This document shows positions 13,877 through 22,643 of a stretch of 64,000 nt of DNA, in pieces. The position numbers were made by a program, and so were the translations under genes. The stretch covers positions 248,001 through 312,000 of the forward strand of contig NZ_JASITE010000008.1 in assembly GCF_030767025.1 (NCBI RefSeq). Direction: 5' to 3'. The notes under the pieces are model-generated. The model was given only the letters and a program-made list of their open reading frames with translations, made no database searches and had not been told where the DNA came from. Positions within the stretch are counted from its first letter, which is position 1. Every line of letters starts with the position of its first letter. Source of the DNA: Nocardia sp. CC227C. GTDB lineage: Bacteria > Actinomycetota > Actinomycetes > Mycobacteriales > Mycobacteriaceae.

Positions 13877-16372
13877 TCAGTCGGCCGCGATGGCCTCCAC
13901 GATGGGCAGCCGGGCGGCCCGGACCGCGGGCGGGATGGAGCCGAGCAGGGCCAGCAGCAGCGCGACCACGGCGTAGACGAGCAGGAGCGGGCTGGGCTGG
14001 TAGGCCACGTCCAGGGACAGCGAGTTGGTCATGGCGAGGGTGGCCAGGTAGTGCACGGCCGCGCCCACCGCCAGACCGATGGCCGCGCCCACCACCCCGA
14101 TGCCCGCCGCCTCGGTGAGGACGGTGCGCAGCAGGAAGCGGCGGCTGGTGCCCATGGCGCGCAGCACCCCGAGTTCGCGGCGGCGTTCCAGCACCGAGAG
14201 CATGAGGGTGTTGAGCAGCGCGATGGTGGAGACCGCCACCACGATCCACAGGATGGAGGTGCTCAGCGAGGTGCCCTGGCGGACGCTGCCGGCAATGGCC
14301 GTGACGGCGTCCGGACCGGTCTCGACGTGGATCTCGGGCGGCACCACCGCGCGAATGGCCGCGTAGACCTGATCCGGGTCGGCGTCGGGCAGGAAGTCGA
14401 CCCCGATGATGGTCTCACCGGGGCGCTGGTACCACTGGCGCAGGATGTCGAGGTCCAGGATCACCACACCGGCGACGGCGGAGAAGTACGGGATCACCTC
14501 CAGCACCTCGACCCGCCGCACCCCGCTCGGCGTCGGCAGTTCGAGGGTGGACCCGCGCTGCACCGCCGATGCCTTTGCCACATCGCGGGATACGACGACG
14601 CCTTCCCCGGCGGCCATGCGCCGCAGGGTGTCCGCGCTCAAGGCCGCCGTCGCGGCCTGGCGGCCCTGCCCCTCCTCGAAGGCCTGCAACATCACTCGGC
14701 CGCCGCCGAGGGTGGCGAAGGCCATCTGCCCCGACCCGGCCCCCGCCACGCCGGGAATCGCGGAGATCTTCGCCTTCAGGTCCGCGGGCAGGATCGGCCC
14801 GGTGGGGAACTGCTCCATGGCCGTGGGGCTGATGAACACGTCGGTGACGCCGAGCCCCTCGAAGCTCTCGGTCGCCGAATCGGCCATATTGCGGGTGGCG
14901 TTGCCGATGGCCACCACGGCGGTGACGCCGATCATGACGGTCATGGCGGTCGCCCACACCCGGCGCGGCGCCCGTTCGACGGTGGTGGCCCCCAGTGCGC
15001 CGGGCGCGCCGAACAGCCGCGCGACGGCGGCGGCGGCGCGCACGATCGGCCCGGTGGCGGCGAAGCAGAACATGACCGCACCGGCGATGGCCATGGAGAC
15101 CGCGGCCATGGAGATCCGGCCCAGATCGGCCGTGGCGACGACGATGGCGGCGACCACCAGCGCCGTGCCCAGTACCAGCGCGCCCCAGCGCAATACCGGG
15201 TTCGCGGTGTCGGCGCTGGACGTTCCCACCGGGGCCAGGGCCTCGATCGGCGCCACCTTGTACACCTGGCGCGCGGCCAGCGCGGCGGCGGCGACGCTGG
15301 CCACCACGCACGCCGCCACGGCCACCGGCACGGCGTATCCGGGCAGGATGAACTCGGTGCGCGCCTCGACGGAGTTCAGCATGGCGGCGGGCAGCCGGTG
15401 AATGGCGATGCGCCCCATGAACACGCCGACCAGCGCGCCGACGAGTCCGCCGATCAGTCCCAGCAGCGCCGATTCCGCGATCAGATCGCGCACCATGGGC
15501 GTACGGCGGCCGCCGATGGCGCGCAGCAGCGACAGCATCGGACGCCGCTGCGCCACGGCCATGCTCATGGCGTTGTAGATCAGGAACGACGACACGATGA
15601 GCGCGGCGGCCGAGGAGGCCAGCGTCGCCAGGGTGACCACCTGCACGGCGCCACCCGCCTGCGCCGCCCGCATCCCCGGATCGGCGACCACGGCGCGCCC
15701 GTCCACCACCTCGGTGAGGTTCGAACGCAGCTGTGCCACATCGGTATCGGGGGCGGCGATGATCTGGATGGAGTCCAGCCGGCCGGCCCGGTCGGTGATC
15801 TGCTGTGCCACCGGCAGCAGCGTGACGACCAGGTGTCCTTCGTTGAGTTTGCGCGCGGCCGGATCGTCGAGCACCCCGACGACGGTGACGGTGGTGCCGT
15901 CGATACCGAAGGTCTCCCCCTCCGCATACCCCATGCCGGTGCCGACCAGCACGCCGTTGCGTACGGTCGGCAGTGCGGCCGCCTGCTCGCGCAGCGGCCC
16001 GTCCAGATCGCTGCCCAATGCGGAGGCGCTGGCGTCCGCGCCGATGAGCAGGGCGCGGTCCGCATCCGCCCCGATGGGGGCGCGCAGCATGGGGACCGCG
16101 GTCCCCACCCCCGCCACCGCCCGGACCTCTCGCAGCAGCGACTGTTCGAAACCGGCGTCGGTGATGCCGCTGATCTCCAGCACCGCGCCGCCGGAGAGGC
16201 TGCGCGCCAGCCGGTCCACCGACCCGGTGATGGAGCCGGAGATGCTGAACACCGACACCAGCAGCCCCGCCGAGACGCCCATCACGATCATGGACATGAG
16301 GGTGCGGCCCCGGTGCGCGAGCAGCTCACCGATATTGAACAGCCGCAGCCGATCCCACCCCGCACGTATCAC
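13877..16372 (-). CDS. FtsX-like ABC transporter permease (MacB/LolE type, fused double permease)
   Basis: The 831-residue protein contains two FtsX permease units. Each has a periplasmic-type core between a first helix (MSMIVMGVSAGLLVSVFSISG; later TAMTVMIGVTAVVAIGNATR) and three clustered helices (SSAAALIVSSFLIYNAMSMA; later TSILWIVVAVSTIALLNTLMLSVLERRRELGVLRAMG). It should work with the adjacent ATPase in exporting or extracting a lipid, peptide or antibiotic at the membrane. The GTG at 16372 overlaps the ATPase stop as GTGA; longer forms upstream are artefacts. The operon is divergent from a two-component system that probably controls it. Confidence 0.88.
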   Translation of the reverse strand: MIRAGWDRLRLFNIGELLAHRGRTLMSMIVMGVSAGLLVSVFSISGSITGSVDRLARSLSGGAVLEISGITDAGFEQSLLREVRAVAGVGTAVPMLRAPIGADADRALLIGADASASALGSDLDGPLREQAAALPTVRNGVLVGTGMGYAEGETFGIDGTTVTVVGVLDDPAARKLNEGHLVVTLLPVAQQITDRAGRLDSIQIIAAPDTDVAQLRSNLTEVVDGRAVVADPGMRAAQAGGAVQVVTLATLASSAAALIVSSFLIYNAMSMAVAQRRPMLSLLRAIGGRRTPMVRDLIAESALLGLIGGLVGALVGVFMGRIAIHRLPAAMLNSVEARTEFILPGYAVPVAVAACVVASVAAAALAARQVYKVAPIEALAPVGTSSADTANPVLRWGALVLGTALVVAAIVVATADLGRISMAAVSMAIAGAVMFCFAATGPIVRAAAAVARLFGAPGALGATTVERAPRRVWATAMTVMIGVTAVVAIGNATRNMADSATESFEGLGVTDVFISPTAMEQFPTGPILPADLKAKISAIPGVAGAGSGQMAFATLGGGRVMLQAFEEGQGRQAATAALSADTLRRMAAGEGVVVSRDVAKASAVQRGSTLELPTPSGVRRVEVLEVIPYFSAVAGVVILDLDILRQWYQRPGETIIGVDFLPDADPDQVYAAIRAVVPPEIHVETGPDAVTAIAGSVRQGTSLSTSILWIVVAVSTIALLNTLMLSVLERRRELGVLRAMGTSRRFLLRTVLTEAAGIGVVGAAIGLAVGAAVHYLATLAMTNSLSLDVAYQPSPLLLVYAVVALLLALLGSIPPAVRAARLPIVEAIAAD

Positions 16373-17139
16373 GGACGCACCGCCTCGGCGGGCTCGGAGC
16401 CGTCCGAGCTCAGCGAGGCGCTGAGCTCCACCGGTACGGTGCGCACCGCACCGTTCTCGGTGTGCTCGACCAGTTCGTTGGAGCCGATCGTCCCGTCCCG
16501 CAGGGTGATCAGCCGGTCGCAGTAGCGCACCGCGCCCATGTCGTGGGTGACCATCACCACGGAGTTGCCCTGCCGGGTGATGTCGCCGAGCAGTTCCAGG
16601 ATGGACGCCCCGGTCTTGGAATCCAGGTTGCCCGTGGGCTCGTCGGCCAGGATCAGCGGCGGGTCCATGATGAGCGCGCGCGCCACCGCCACCCGCTGCA
16701 TCTGCCCGCCGGACAGTTCCGCGGGCCGGTGCTCGGCGCGGTCGGCCAGTCCCACCAGTTCCAGCAGTTCCAGGGCGCGGGGCTTGGCCTTGCGCAGTCC
16801 GGTGCCGTCCAGCAACTTCGGGATGGCGACATTCTCCCAAGCCGACAGCGTGGGCAGCAGGTTGAAGAACTGGAAGACGAATCCGACACGGTGCCTGCGG
16901 AACTCGGACTGCCGATCGTCGTCGAGGCCGCCGATCTCCTCGCCCTGGAAGCGAATGGAACCCGCGTCGGGGGAATCGAGGGCGCCCAGCATGTGCAGCA
17001 GGGTGCTCTTGCCGGAGCCCGACGGGCCGATGATGGCGGTGAACTCCCCCGGTTCGATACGCAGGCTGATGCCGTCCAGCGCGCGTACAGTCTGTTCACC
17101 CACCCGGTACTCCCTGGTGACGTCGGTCAGTTCCAGCAT
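16369..17139 (-). CDS. ABC transporter ATP-binding protein (MacB/LolD type)
   Basis: The 256-residue ATPase has Walker A GPSGSGKST (about residues 37-45), Q-loop FVFQFFNLLPTLSAWENV, signature LSGGQMQRVAVARAL, Walker B LILADEPTGNLDS and H-loop VVMVTHDMGAVRYCD. The sequence is of the lipoprotein-release/MacB class that pairs with FtsX-like permeases, and it overlaps the permease gene by 4 bases. A C-terminal extension of about 25 residues is rich in Ser and acidic residues. It lies 19 bases downstream of a small helical protein gene in the same direction. Confidence 0.95.
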   Translation of the reverse strand: MLELTDVTREYRVGEQTVRALDGISLRIEPGEFTAIIGPSGSGKSTLLHMLGALDSPDAGSIRFQGEEIGGLDDDRQSEFRRHRVGFVFQFFNLLPTLSAWENVAIPKLLDGTGLRKAKPRALELLELVGLADRAEHRPAELSGGQMQRVAVARALIMDPPLILADEPTGNLDSKTGASILELLGDITRQGNSVVMVTHDMGAVRYCDRLITLRDGTIGSNELVEHTENGAVRTVPVELSASLSSDGSEPAEAVRP

Positions 17140-17158
17140 GTTGCTTCCCCTCGTGCTG

Positions 17159-17488
17159 TCAGCTCGCGAGTGCGCGGTCTCGCGGCCGGTCGATCAGGTG
17201 GTCGGTGTCGTAGGTGTCCAGGACGGCGCGCAGCGCGGGCTGTTCGGAAGCCAGTTCGAGGTATACCTCGACCGCCGATTTCCCCTCCGCCAGCGCGTTG
17301 TCGAGTTTCGCGCGCAGGTGGTTCTCCCAGCGGTACCGCAGTGCCAGCAGCACCCCGGCGGGTCCGCCGAAGAGGCGTTCCATATCCGGCAGTCCGTGAA
17401 AGAGCTTGGGATCAGCCGGATTTCGCGCCGCTCGGTCGAGTACGGCATGCAGGATATCCGTGCGAGCATGGTGGTCTGCCCAAGTCAT
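17159..17488 (-). CDS. Small soluble protein of unknown function, first gene of the ABC operon
   Basis: The 109-residue protein is hydrophilic and helical with no signal peptide: MTWADHHARTDILHAVLDRA, then GPAGVLLALRYRWENHLRAK and LDNALAEGKSAVEVYLELAS. I chose ATG 17488 because it follows an AAAGG site; a longer in-frame start lies closer to the divergent promoter. It is 19 bases upstream of the ABC ATPase and likely co-transcribed. Similar small proteins occur next to two-component systems in actinobacteria, but I do not recognise a defined function. Confidence 0.65.
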   Translation of the reverse strand: MTWADHHARTDILHAVLDRAARNPADPKLFHGLPDMERLFGGPAGVLLALRYRWENHLRAKLDNALAEGKSAVEVYLELASEQPALRAVLDTYDTDHLIDRPRDRALAS

Positions 17489-17568
17489 GGCCCCAACCTT
17501 TCGTTCTCGAGATCTCACACGCTACGTACCGGGCTCTGTGCTGTCTTCGTGCCGCGGACCCGAATCGG

Positions 17569-17588
17569 TCTCCTACCGGGGTAGGAGA
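17569..17588. promoter_or_regulatory. 20-bp perfect palindrome, candidate response-regulator site
   Basis: TCTCCTACCGGGGTAGGAGA is perfectly symmetric and lies between the ABC operon (start 17488) and the divergent histidine kinase gene (start 17645). Its TACC half-sites fit NarL-type regulators. A related sequence, CCTACCGGAGTATC, occurs upstream of the second two-component system near 31524. Confidence 0.6.
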
Positions 17589-17644
17589 GCATGCCCACTC
17601 GACGAAGGATGCACACGATCGATCCGGGCAATTAGCCTTACAGG

Positions 17645-19024
17645 ATGAACGTGACCGACGCCACGTCACGGTTCGCCGGGTCGGCCTGGCGTGACCTGCG
17701 GGAGAGTGCGCGCGACAGCCGTGCGCGGTTCCGCCGGTTCCTTCGCGATCCGGTGCGGGAGTTCCAGCGCAATGTGGAGGAGCTGCCCTACGACTACCCG
17801 GCGTCCACGATCATGCTGCTGGATGTGGTGCTGCTGGTGGCGGCCACCATCGCCATGATCCAGCGGCACGAGTACTTCCCGAGCCTGCTGCCGCTGGTGG
17901 CCATGGGGCTCACCTATGTCACCGGCCCGCTGTACGCGTTCTTCGGGATGGTGCCGAAACCGATGGTGATCGGCGGCCTCGCCATGATAGCGACGGGATT
18001 GTTCCTGTCGCAGCCGGTGGAGAACGATATTTCGCCGCTGATCCTGATCCTGGCCGCCGGCGAGGTCGCCGCCATCACCCCGGCATTGGCGAGCGTGCCG
18101 CTCACCCTGGCCATGCTCGGGCAGCTCGCGTTCTTCGCCCGGATCGGTCACCTGGACGGCGCGCTCCAGTACGGCGCGGGTGTGGTGTGCGGCTGGATGA
18201 CCGGGCGGATGCTGCAATACCAGAGCCGCTTCACCCGCCAGGAGCGCGAAACCCAGGAGGTGCGTACCGCCCGCGCCGCCGACGAGGAACGCGGCCGCAT
18301 CGCCCGGGAGGTGCACGATGTGATCGCGCATTCGCTGTCCATCACGCTGCTGCACGTCACCGCCGCCCGCCACGCGCTGCAAACCGACCGCGACGTGGAC
18401 GAGGCCGTTGACGCCCTCGCCGACGCCGAGCGCCTCGGCCGCCAGGCCATGGCCGATATCCGCCGCACGGTCGGACTGCTCGACCAGCGGCCCTCCCGCA
18501 CCACCCCGGAACCGGGCCTGGACGATATCGCCGAGCTGGTGGGCGACTTCGTCCGCGCCGGAATGGCGGTGGACTACGAGCTCGAGGGCGATCCGACGAC
18601 GGTGAGCGCGGGACTGGGGCTGGCGCTGTACCGGATCAGCCAGGAGTCGCTGGCCAATATCGCCAAACACGCGCCGGGCGCGCGGGCGCGCCTGCGCATC
18701 GTGGTGGACGACCGGGGCATCACGGTCTCCGTGCACAACACGCTGCCCGCCGGGCTGGCTGCCCGGCCGGGAAACGGCATGGGCGTCCGGGGGATGCGCC
18801 AGCGCGCCGAACTCCTGGGCGGGATGCTGTCGGCCGGACCCGGCGACGGCGGCTGGCAGGTGCGGGCGCGGATTCCGCTGTCCGGCAAGCCGGTCGACGG
18901 CTGCGTCGTCATCAATGCCGCGAGTACCGCCGAGGATTCGCTCAAGTCCATGTTCCAGAACATGACCCGCAAATTGCAGGATGGCCGCGCCGAACCGGCG
19001 CGGGAGAGCCAGGAGGGTGTGTGA
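17645..19024 (+). CDS. Sensor histidine kinase (NarL-type partner, HisKA_3)
   Basis: The 459-residue kinase has about five to six membrane helices in residues 55-180 (STIMLLDVVLLVAATIAM, LLPLVAMGLTYVTGPLYAFFG, MVIGGLAMIATGLFLSQ, LILILAAGEVAAITPALA) and only short loops, suggesting sensing within the membrane. The dimerisation/phosphoacceptor motif is EERGRIAREVHDVIAHSLSI, with the phosphorylated His in EVHD. The ATPase domain has the N-box region (ISQESLANIAKHAPGA) and G-box (GNGMGVRGMRQRAELLGG). It overlaps the regulator gene by 4 bases (GTGA) and is divergent from the ABC exporter operon. Confidence 0.93.
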   Translation: MNVTDATSRFAGSAWRDLRESARDSRARFRRFLRDPVREFQRNVEELPYDYPASTIMLLDVVLLVAATIAMIQRHEYFPSLLPLVAMGLTYVTGPLYAFFGMVPKPMVIGGLAMIATGLFLSQPVENDISPLILILAAGEVAAITPALASVPLTLAMLGQLAFFARIGHLDGALQYGAGVVCGWMTGRMLQYQSRFTRQERETQEVRTARAADEERGRIAREVHDVIAHSLSITLLHVTAARHALQTDRDVDEAVDALADAERLGRQAMADIRRTVGLLDQRPSRTTPEPGLDDIAELVGDFVRAGMAVDYELEGDPTTVSAGLGLALYRISQESLANIAKHAPGARARLRIVVDDRGITVSVHNTLPAGLAARPGNGMGVRGMRQRAELLGGMLSAGPGDGGWQVRARIPLSGKPVDGCVVINAASTAEDSLKSMFQNMTRKLQDGRAEPARESQEGV

Positions 19025-19707
19025 ACGCGCAGCCGGAGGACGAGCCGACCGCGGTACTCGTCGTCGACGATCAGGAACTGGTGCGCGGCGGCCTGCGCCG
19101 AATCCTACGCCGCCGTGACGGTTTCGTGGTCAGCGAATGCGCGGACGGGGACGAGGTGCCCGCCGCGGTGGCCGCGCACCGGCCACATGTGGTGCTGATG
19201 GATCTGCGCATGAAGCGCATCGACGGCATCGAGGCCACCCGCACCCTGCGCCGATCGGCCGACGCCCCACCGGTACTGGTGCTCACCACCTTCGACGACG
19301 ATCAGCTGCTGTCCGGCGCGCTGCGCGCGGGCGCGGCCGGGTTCATTCTCAAGGACTCCCCCGCCGAGGATCTGATCCGCGCCGTGCGCACCGTCGCGGC
19401 GGGCGGCGCGTGGCTCGACCCCACCGTGACCCCGCGCGTGCTCACCGCCTACCGGTCGGCCCGGCCCACCCCGTCCCCGGCCGCCAACCGGCTCGGTGAT
19501 CTCACCGCACGCGAGCTCGAGGTGCTCGAGCTCATCGGCCGCGGCCGCCTCAATGCCGAGATCGCGCACGCCCTTGGCATCTCCGAGGTGACCGTGAAGA
19601 GCCATGTGGGGCACATCTTCGGAAAGCTCGGCCTGCGGGACCGGGCCGCGGCCATCGTCTTCGCGTTTGACCAGGGTGTGGTCGCCCCAGGAGAATCCAG
19701 TCTCTGA
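19021..19707 (+). CDS. NarL/FixJ-family response regulator
   Basis: The 228-residue regulator has a receiver domain (residues about 10-130; acidic pocket VDDQE, phosphoacceptor Asp in VVLMDLRMKRIDGIEATR, Thr in VLVLTTFDDD and Lys in FILKDSPAED) and a LuxR-type helix-turn-helix (LGDLTARELEVLELIGRG and EIAHALGISEVTVKSHVGHI). Its start overlaps the kinase stop, so the two are made together. The likely target is the palindrome at 17569-17588 in front of the kinase and ABC operon, which is inference. Confidence 0.95.
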   Translation: MNAQPEDEPTAVLVVDDQELVRGGLRRILRRRDGFVVSECADGDEVPAAVAAHRPHVVLMDLRMKRIDGIEATRTLRRSADAPPVLVLTTFDDDQLLSGALRAGAAGFILKDSPAEDLIRAVRTVAAGGAWLDPTVTPRVLTAYRSARPTPSPAANRLGDLTARELEVLELIGRGRLNAEIAHALGISEVTVKSHVGHIFGKLGLRDRAAAIVFAFDQGVVAPGESSL

Positions 19708-19764
19708 CGGGTGGGTCACGGCCGCCGCTGCCGTGCCCCGTCCGAGAGTTGGAGGTTGGACGGG

Positions 19765-21534
19765 GTGGATGCACCGCCATCGCGGGCCGGGAGCAGGTTC
19801 GGGCCGTACGAGTTGCGCTCGCTGCTGGGCAGGGGAGGGATGGGTGAGGTCTACGAGGCCTACGACACCGGGAAGGACCGGGTGGTCGCACTCAAGCTGC
19901 TGCCGTCCGAACTCGCCGAGGATCCCTCCTATCAGGAACGATTCCGCCGGGAATCGCAGGCGGCGGCGAGATTGGCCGAGCCGCACATCATTCCGATCCA
20001 CGACTGGGGCGAGATCGACGGTGTGCTGTACATCGACATGCGGCTGGTGCGCGGACAGGATCTGCGTTCCCTGCTGAACCAGTTCGGCACTCTGCCGCCC
20101 GCCCGGGTGGTCGGAATTCTCGAGCAGGTCGCGGCGGCCTTGGACGCCGCGCACTATTCGGGTCTGGTGCACCGCGATGTCAAGCCCGCCAATATTCTGG
20201 TCACCGAGGCGGATTTCGCCTATCTGGCCGATTTCGGCATTGCCCGTTCGGAGGGTGACAGCACCGTCACCACGGCGTCCTCGGCCATCGGCTCGTATGC
20301 CTATATGGCCCCGGAGCGCTTCGACGACGGTCCGGTCACCGGCCGCGCCGACATCTACTCGCTGGGCTGCGTCCTGCACGAGGCGCTCACCGGCACCCGG
20401 CCGTTCCCGGCGCAGAACATCAGCGAGCTGATCCGGGCGCATCTGTCGCAGTCGCCGCCCGCGGCATCGCAGTTGCGCTCCGGCACCCCGCCGGGGCTGG
20501 ACGCGGTGATCGCCCGCGCCATGGCCAAGAATCCCGCCGACCGGTTCTACACCGCGGGCGAATTCGCCGCGGCCGCGCGCAACGCGCTGGTCGGCGGACC
20601 GGTCGCGGCACCGCCGCCGGCCGCGCCGCCCGCCCGGACCGTCCCGCCGCCCACGGTGCCGCCCGCCGTCCCCCCGGCCGCGGGGCCGCCGCGGGTGGGC
20701 GCGTCCGATCCGACCGTGGTGCGGCAGCCTCGTCCGGGGCCGGGGTCCGCCGGTTCCGGAGCGGCCTACGCCACCGGGGCTTTCCCCCGGGCGGATGACG
20801 AGCAGCCGCCCACCGGGGACCTGCCGGTGATCGTGCCCGCCGACCCGACCGTGGTGCGGCCCAGCGACTTCTATTTCACGCCGCTGCCCGAGCATGCGCG
20901 ACCGACGGAACCGCGTTGGGGTGAGCACTCCTACGCCTCCGGCAACGCCGATTTCCCGTACGCGCCCGCACCCGATCCGTCGGCCTATCCCACCTCGGAG
21001 CATCCGCGCGTCGACGCGCCCCCGCCCGCGGCCCCACCGCGGCGGCGCCGGTCGATCGTGGTGCCGGTCGCGGTGGGCGTGCTGGCCATCGCGCTGGCCG
21101 CGGTGGCGGGCACGCTGGGCTGGCAGGCCATCGACGGCGGCGGCATCGAATCACCGAATGCCCCTGCGGCACAGGATAATCCGACTCGGCCGCGGACGGC
21201 CCCGCCGACCCCGGGCCGCACGACGACCGCGCCCACCACCACGACCACCCCGACCACGGTCCAGCTGCCCGCGGACGCTATGCCGTGCCCCTCGACCTTC
21301 GGATCGCTGGGCGGCTACACCTCCTCGGCGGCCGGAACCTCGGTCACCAGTTGCCCGTTCGCCGAGGAAGTTCGCCGGGCCTACGCCGACGCGACGGGCG
21401 ACACCCCGGGCGCGACGGCTACCGTGGTAGCGGTGAGTCCGGTGACCGGACGCTCCTACCCGATGAATTGCACGGCCGCAGGGAAATTGGTGACCTGCAC
21501 CGGCGGAGAGAACGCGGTGGTGTATGTCTACTGA
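19765..21534 (+). CDS. Receptor-type Ser/Thr protein kinase
   Basis: The 589-residue kinase has an intracellular Hanks-type domain (glycine loop LGRGGMG at 21-27, catalytic Lys44, HRDVKPAN with Asp138, DFGIAR, and APERF in the P+1 region). A Pro-rich juxtamembrane linker of about 150 residues follows, then one membrane helix (IVVPVAVGVLAIALAAVAGTLG) and an outside domain. This ectodomain begins with a Thr/Pro-rich stalk and has four cysteines that could form two disulfides. The GTG at 19765 is favoured because GGAGG lies 9 bases upstream. It overlaps the next lipoprotein gene by 11 bases, suggesting translational coupling. Confidence 0.92.
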   Translation: MDAPPSRAGSRFGPYELRSLLGRGGMGEVYEAYDTGKDRVVALKLLPSELAEDPSYQERFRRESQAAARLAEPHIIPIHDWGEIDGVLYIDMRLVRGQDLRSLLNQFGTLPPARVVGILEQVAAALDAAHYSGLVHRDVKPANILVTEADFAYLADFGIARSEGDSTVTTASSAIGSYAYMAPERFDDGPVTGRADIYSLGCVLHEALTGTRPFPAQNISELIRAHLSQSPPAASQLRSGTPPGLDAVIARAMAKNPADRFYTAGEFAAAARNALVGGPVAAPPPAAPPARTVPPPTVPPAVPPAAGPPRVGASDPTVVRQPRPGPGSAGSGAAYATGAFPRADDEQPPTGDLPVIVPADPTVVRPSDFYFTPLPEHARPTEPRWGEHSYASGNADFPYAPAPDPSAYPTSEHPRVDAPPPAAPPRRRRSIVVPVAVGVLAIALAAVAGTLGWQAIDGGGIESPNAPAAQDNPTRPRTAPPTPGRTTTAPTTTTTPTTVQLPADAMPCPSTFGSLGGYTSSAAGTSVTSCPFAEEVRRAYADATGDTPGATATVVAVSPVTGRSYPMNCTAAGKLVTCTGGENAVVYVY

Positions 21535-22510
21535 TCCGTTTCGGATCTGTCGCACGGCCCTGAAGAACACGGTGGCGCTGGCCACGCTGCTCGCGGTGTC
21601 GGCGTGTGCCGTTCAGGTCGGCACTTCCGGTGTGCCCGCCGCCGATTCCGCGGAGATCGCGCCCGGCGACCGGGACCGGGCGATGGGCTTCCCGGCGGCG
21701 GAGGGGAATCGCTCAGAGGGGAATCGCTCACTGGGCGCGCCCGAGCTGCCGGATCTGTTCGGCCTGCCCCGAACCATCTCGCTGGCAGCGGATTTCGCCG
21801 ACCTTCGCGCCCGCATGGGCGGCCGCATGGGAATGGCGATCATGCCGGTCGGCGGCGGCGAGGTGACGGCGCTCGGCGACTGGAGCACGGGTATCGCGTG
21901 GTCGACCATCAAGGTGCCGATCGCCCTCGCGGCCCTGCGCCGTGATCCGGACGGACTGATCGATACCGCCGAGGCCGCCATCACGTTCTCCGACAACGGT
22001 GCGGCACAACAGCTCTGGAACTCACTGGGCACGTCGGAGGAGGCCGCGACCGCGGTCGAGTCGGTGCTGCGCGAGGCCGGGGACACCGTCACCGACATCG
22101 CCGACCGGCACACCCGGCTGGCGACCGTCGGCTCCTACGAACTCATGGCCTTCGGCGCGACCAGCTGGACGCTGACCGACCAGGTACGCTTCGCCTCCCG
22201 GCTGCCCTGCCTGGACGACGCCGACACGGTGATCTCGCTCATGGGCGAGATCACGCCCGACCAGAGCTGGGGTCTGGGCCGACTCATCGGCGCGGAGTTC
22301 AAGGGCGGCTGGGGACCCGACGACGACACCGGCGACTACACCGTCCGGCAGTTCGGCCTGATCCCGACGCTGTCGGGGCCGATAGCGGTGGCCATGGCCG
22401 CCGAACCCGGATCGGGCAGCTTCTCCGACGCCACCGACATGATGGACCGGATGGCCCTGCTGGTCGCCGATCATCTCGAGGAACTGCGCGGGGGCCGGTG
22501 CATGCACTGA
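21524..22510 (+). CDS. Beta-lactamase/PBP-fold lipoprotein, paralogue 1
   Basis: The 328-residue protein has a lipoprotein signal (TVALATLLAVSAC, lipobox AVSAC) and a domain with the motif order of class A beta-lactamases and D,D-peptidases: SxxK as STIK (IAWSTIKVPIALAALR), SxN as SDN (ITFSDNGAAQQLW) and a KGG in place of KTG (EFKGGWGPDD). The Omega-loop glutamate is not obvious. It may be a peptidoglycan-binding or acylating serine enzyme or a degenerate relative. An exact 15-bp direct repeat in the linker yields GNRSEGNRS. Its start lies inside the kinase gene. A close paralogue follows after 133 bases. Confidence 0.82.
   Translation: MSTDPFRICRTALKNTVALATLLAVSACAVQVGTSGVPAADSAEIAPGDRDRAMGFPAAEGNRSEGNRSLGAPELPDLFGLPRTISLAADFADLRARMGGRMGMAIMPVGGGEVTALGDWSTGIAWSTIKVPIALAALRRDPDGLIDTAEAAITFSDNGAAQQLWNSLGTSEEAATAVESVLREAGDTVTDIADRHTRLATVGSYELMAFGATSWTLTDQVRFASRLPCLDDADTVISLMGEITPDQSWGLGRLIGAEFKGGWGPDDDTGDYTVRQFGLIPTLSGPIAVAMAAEPGSGSFSDATDMMDRMALLVADHLEELRGGRCMH
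21701..21730 (+). repeat. 15-bp exact direct repeat inside lipoprotein paralogue 1
   Basis: gaggggaatcgctca occurs twice in tandem (21701-21715 and 21716-21730) and duplicates five residues in the linker after the lipid anchor. Confidence 0.9.
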
Positions 22511-22643
22511 CCACCCGAAATGCGGGCGTCCGGGCTGCATTTGACCACCGTGCGGCGACGCACCAGAATCCTTGCGATCGACGGGAGTCGGTGGTCGAGC
22601 ATCGACGAGTCGCCCACCGCCCCGAGATATGGAGGTAGACGGG

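Noticed and set aside
13829..16525. An 898-codon open frame on the plus strand
   Set aside because: It is the antisense shadow of gatB's end and the ABC permease/ATPase genes, caused by high GC. It has no domain sense and is full of Gly, Arg, His and Asp.
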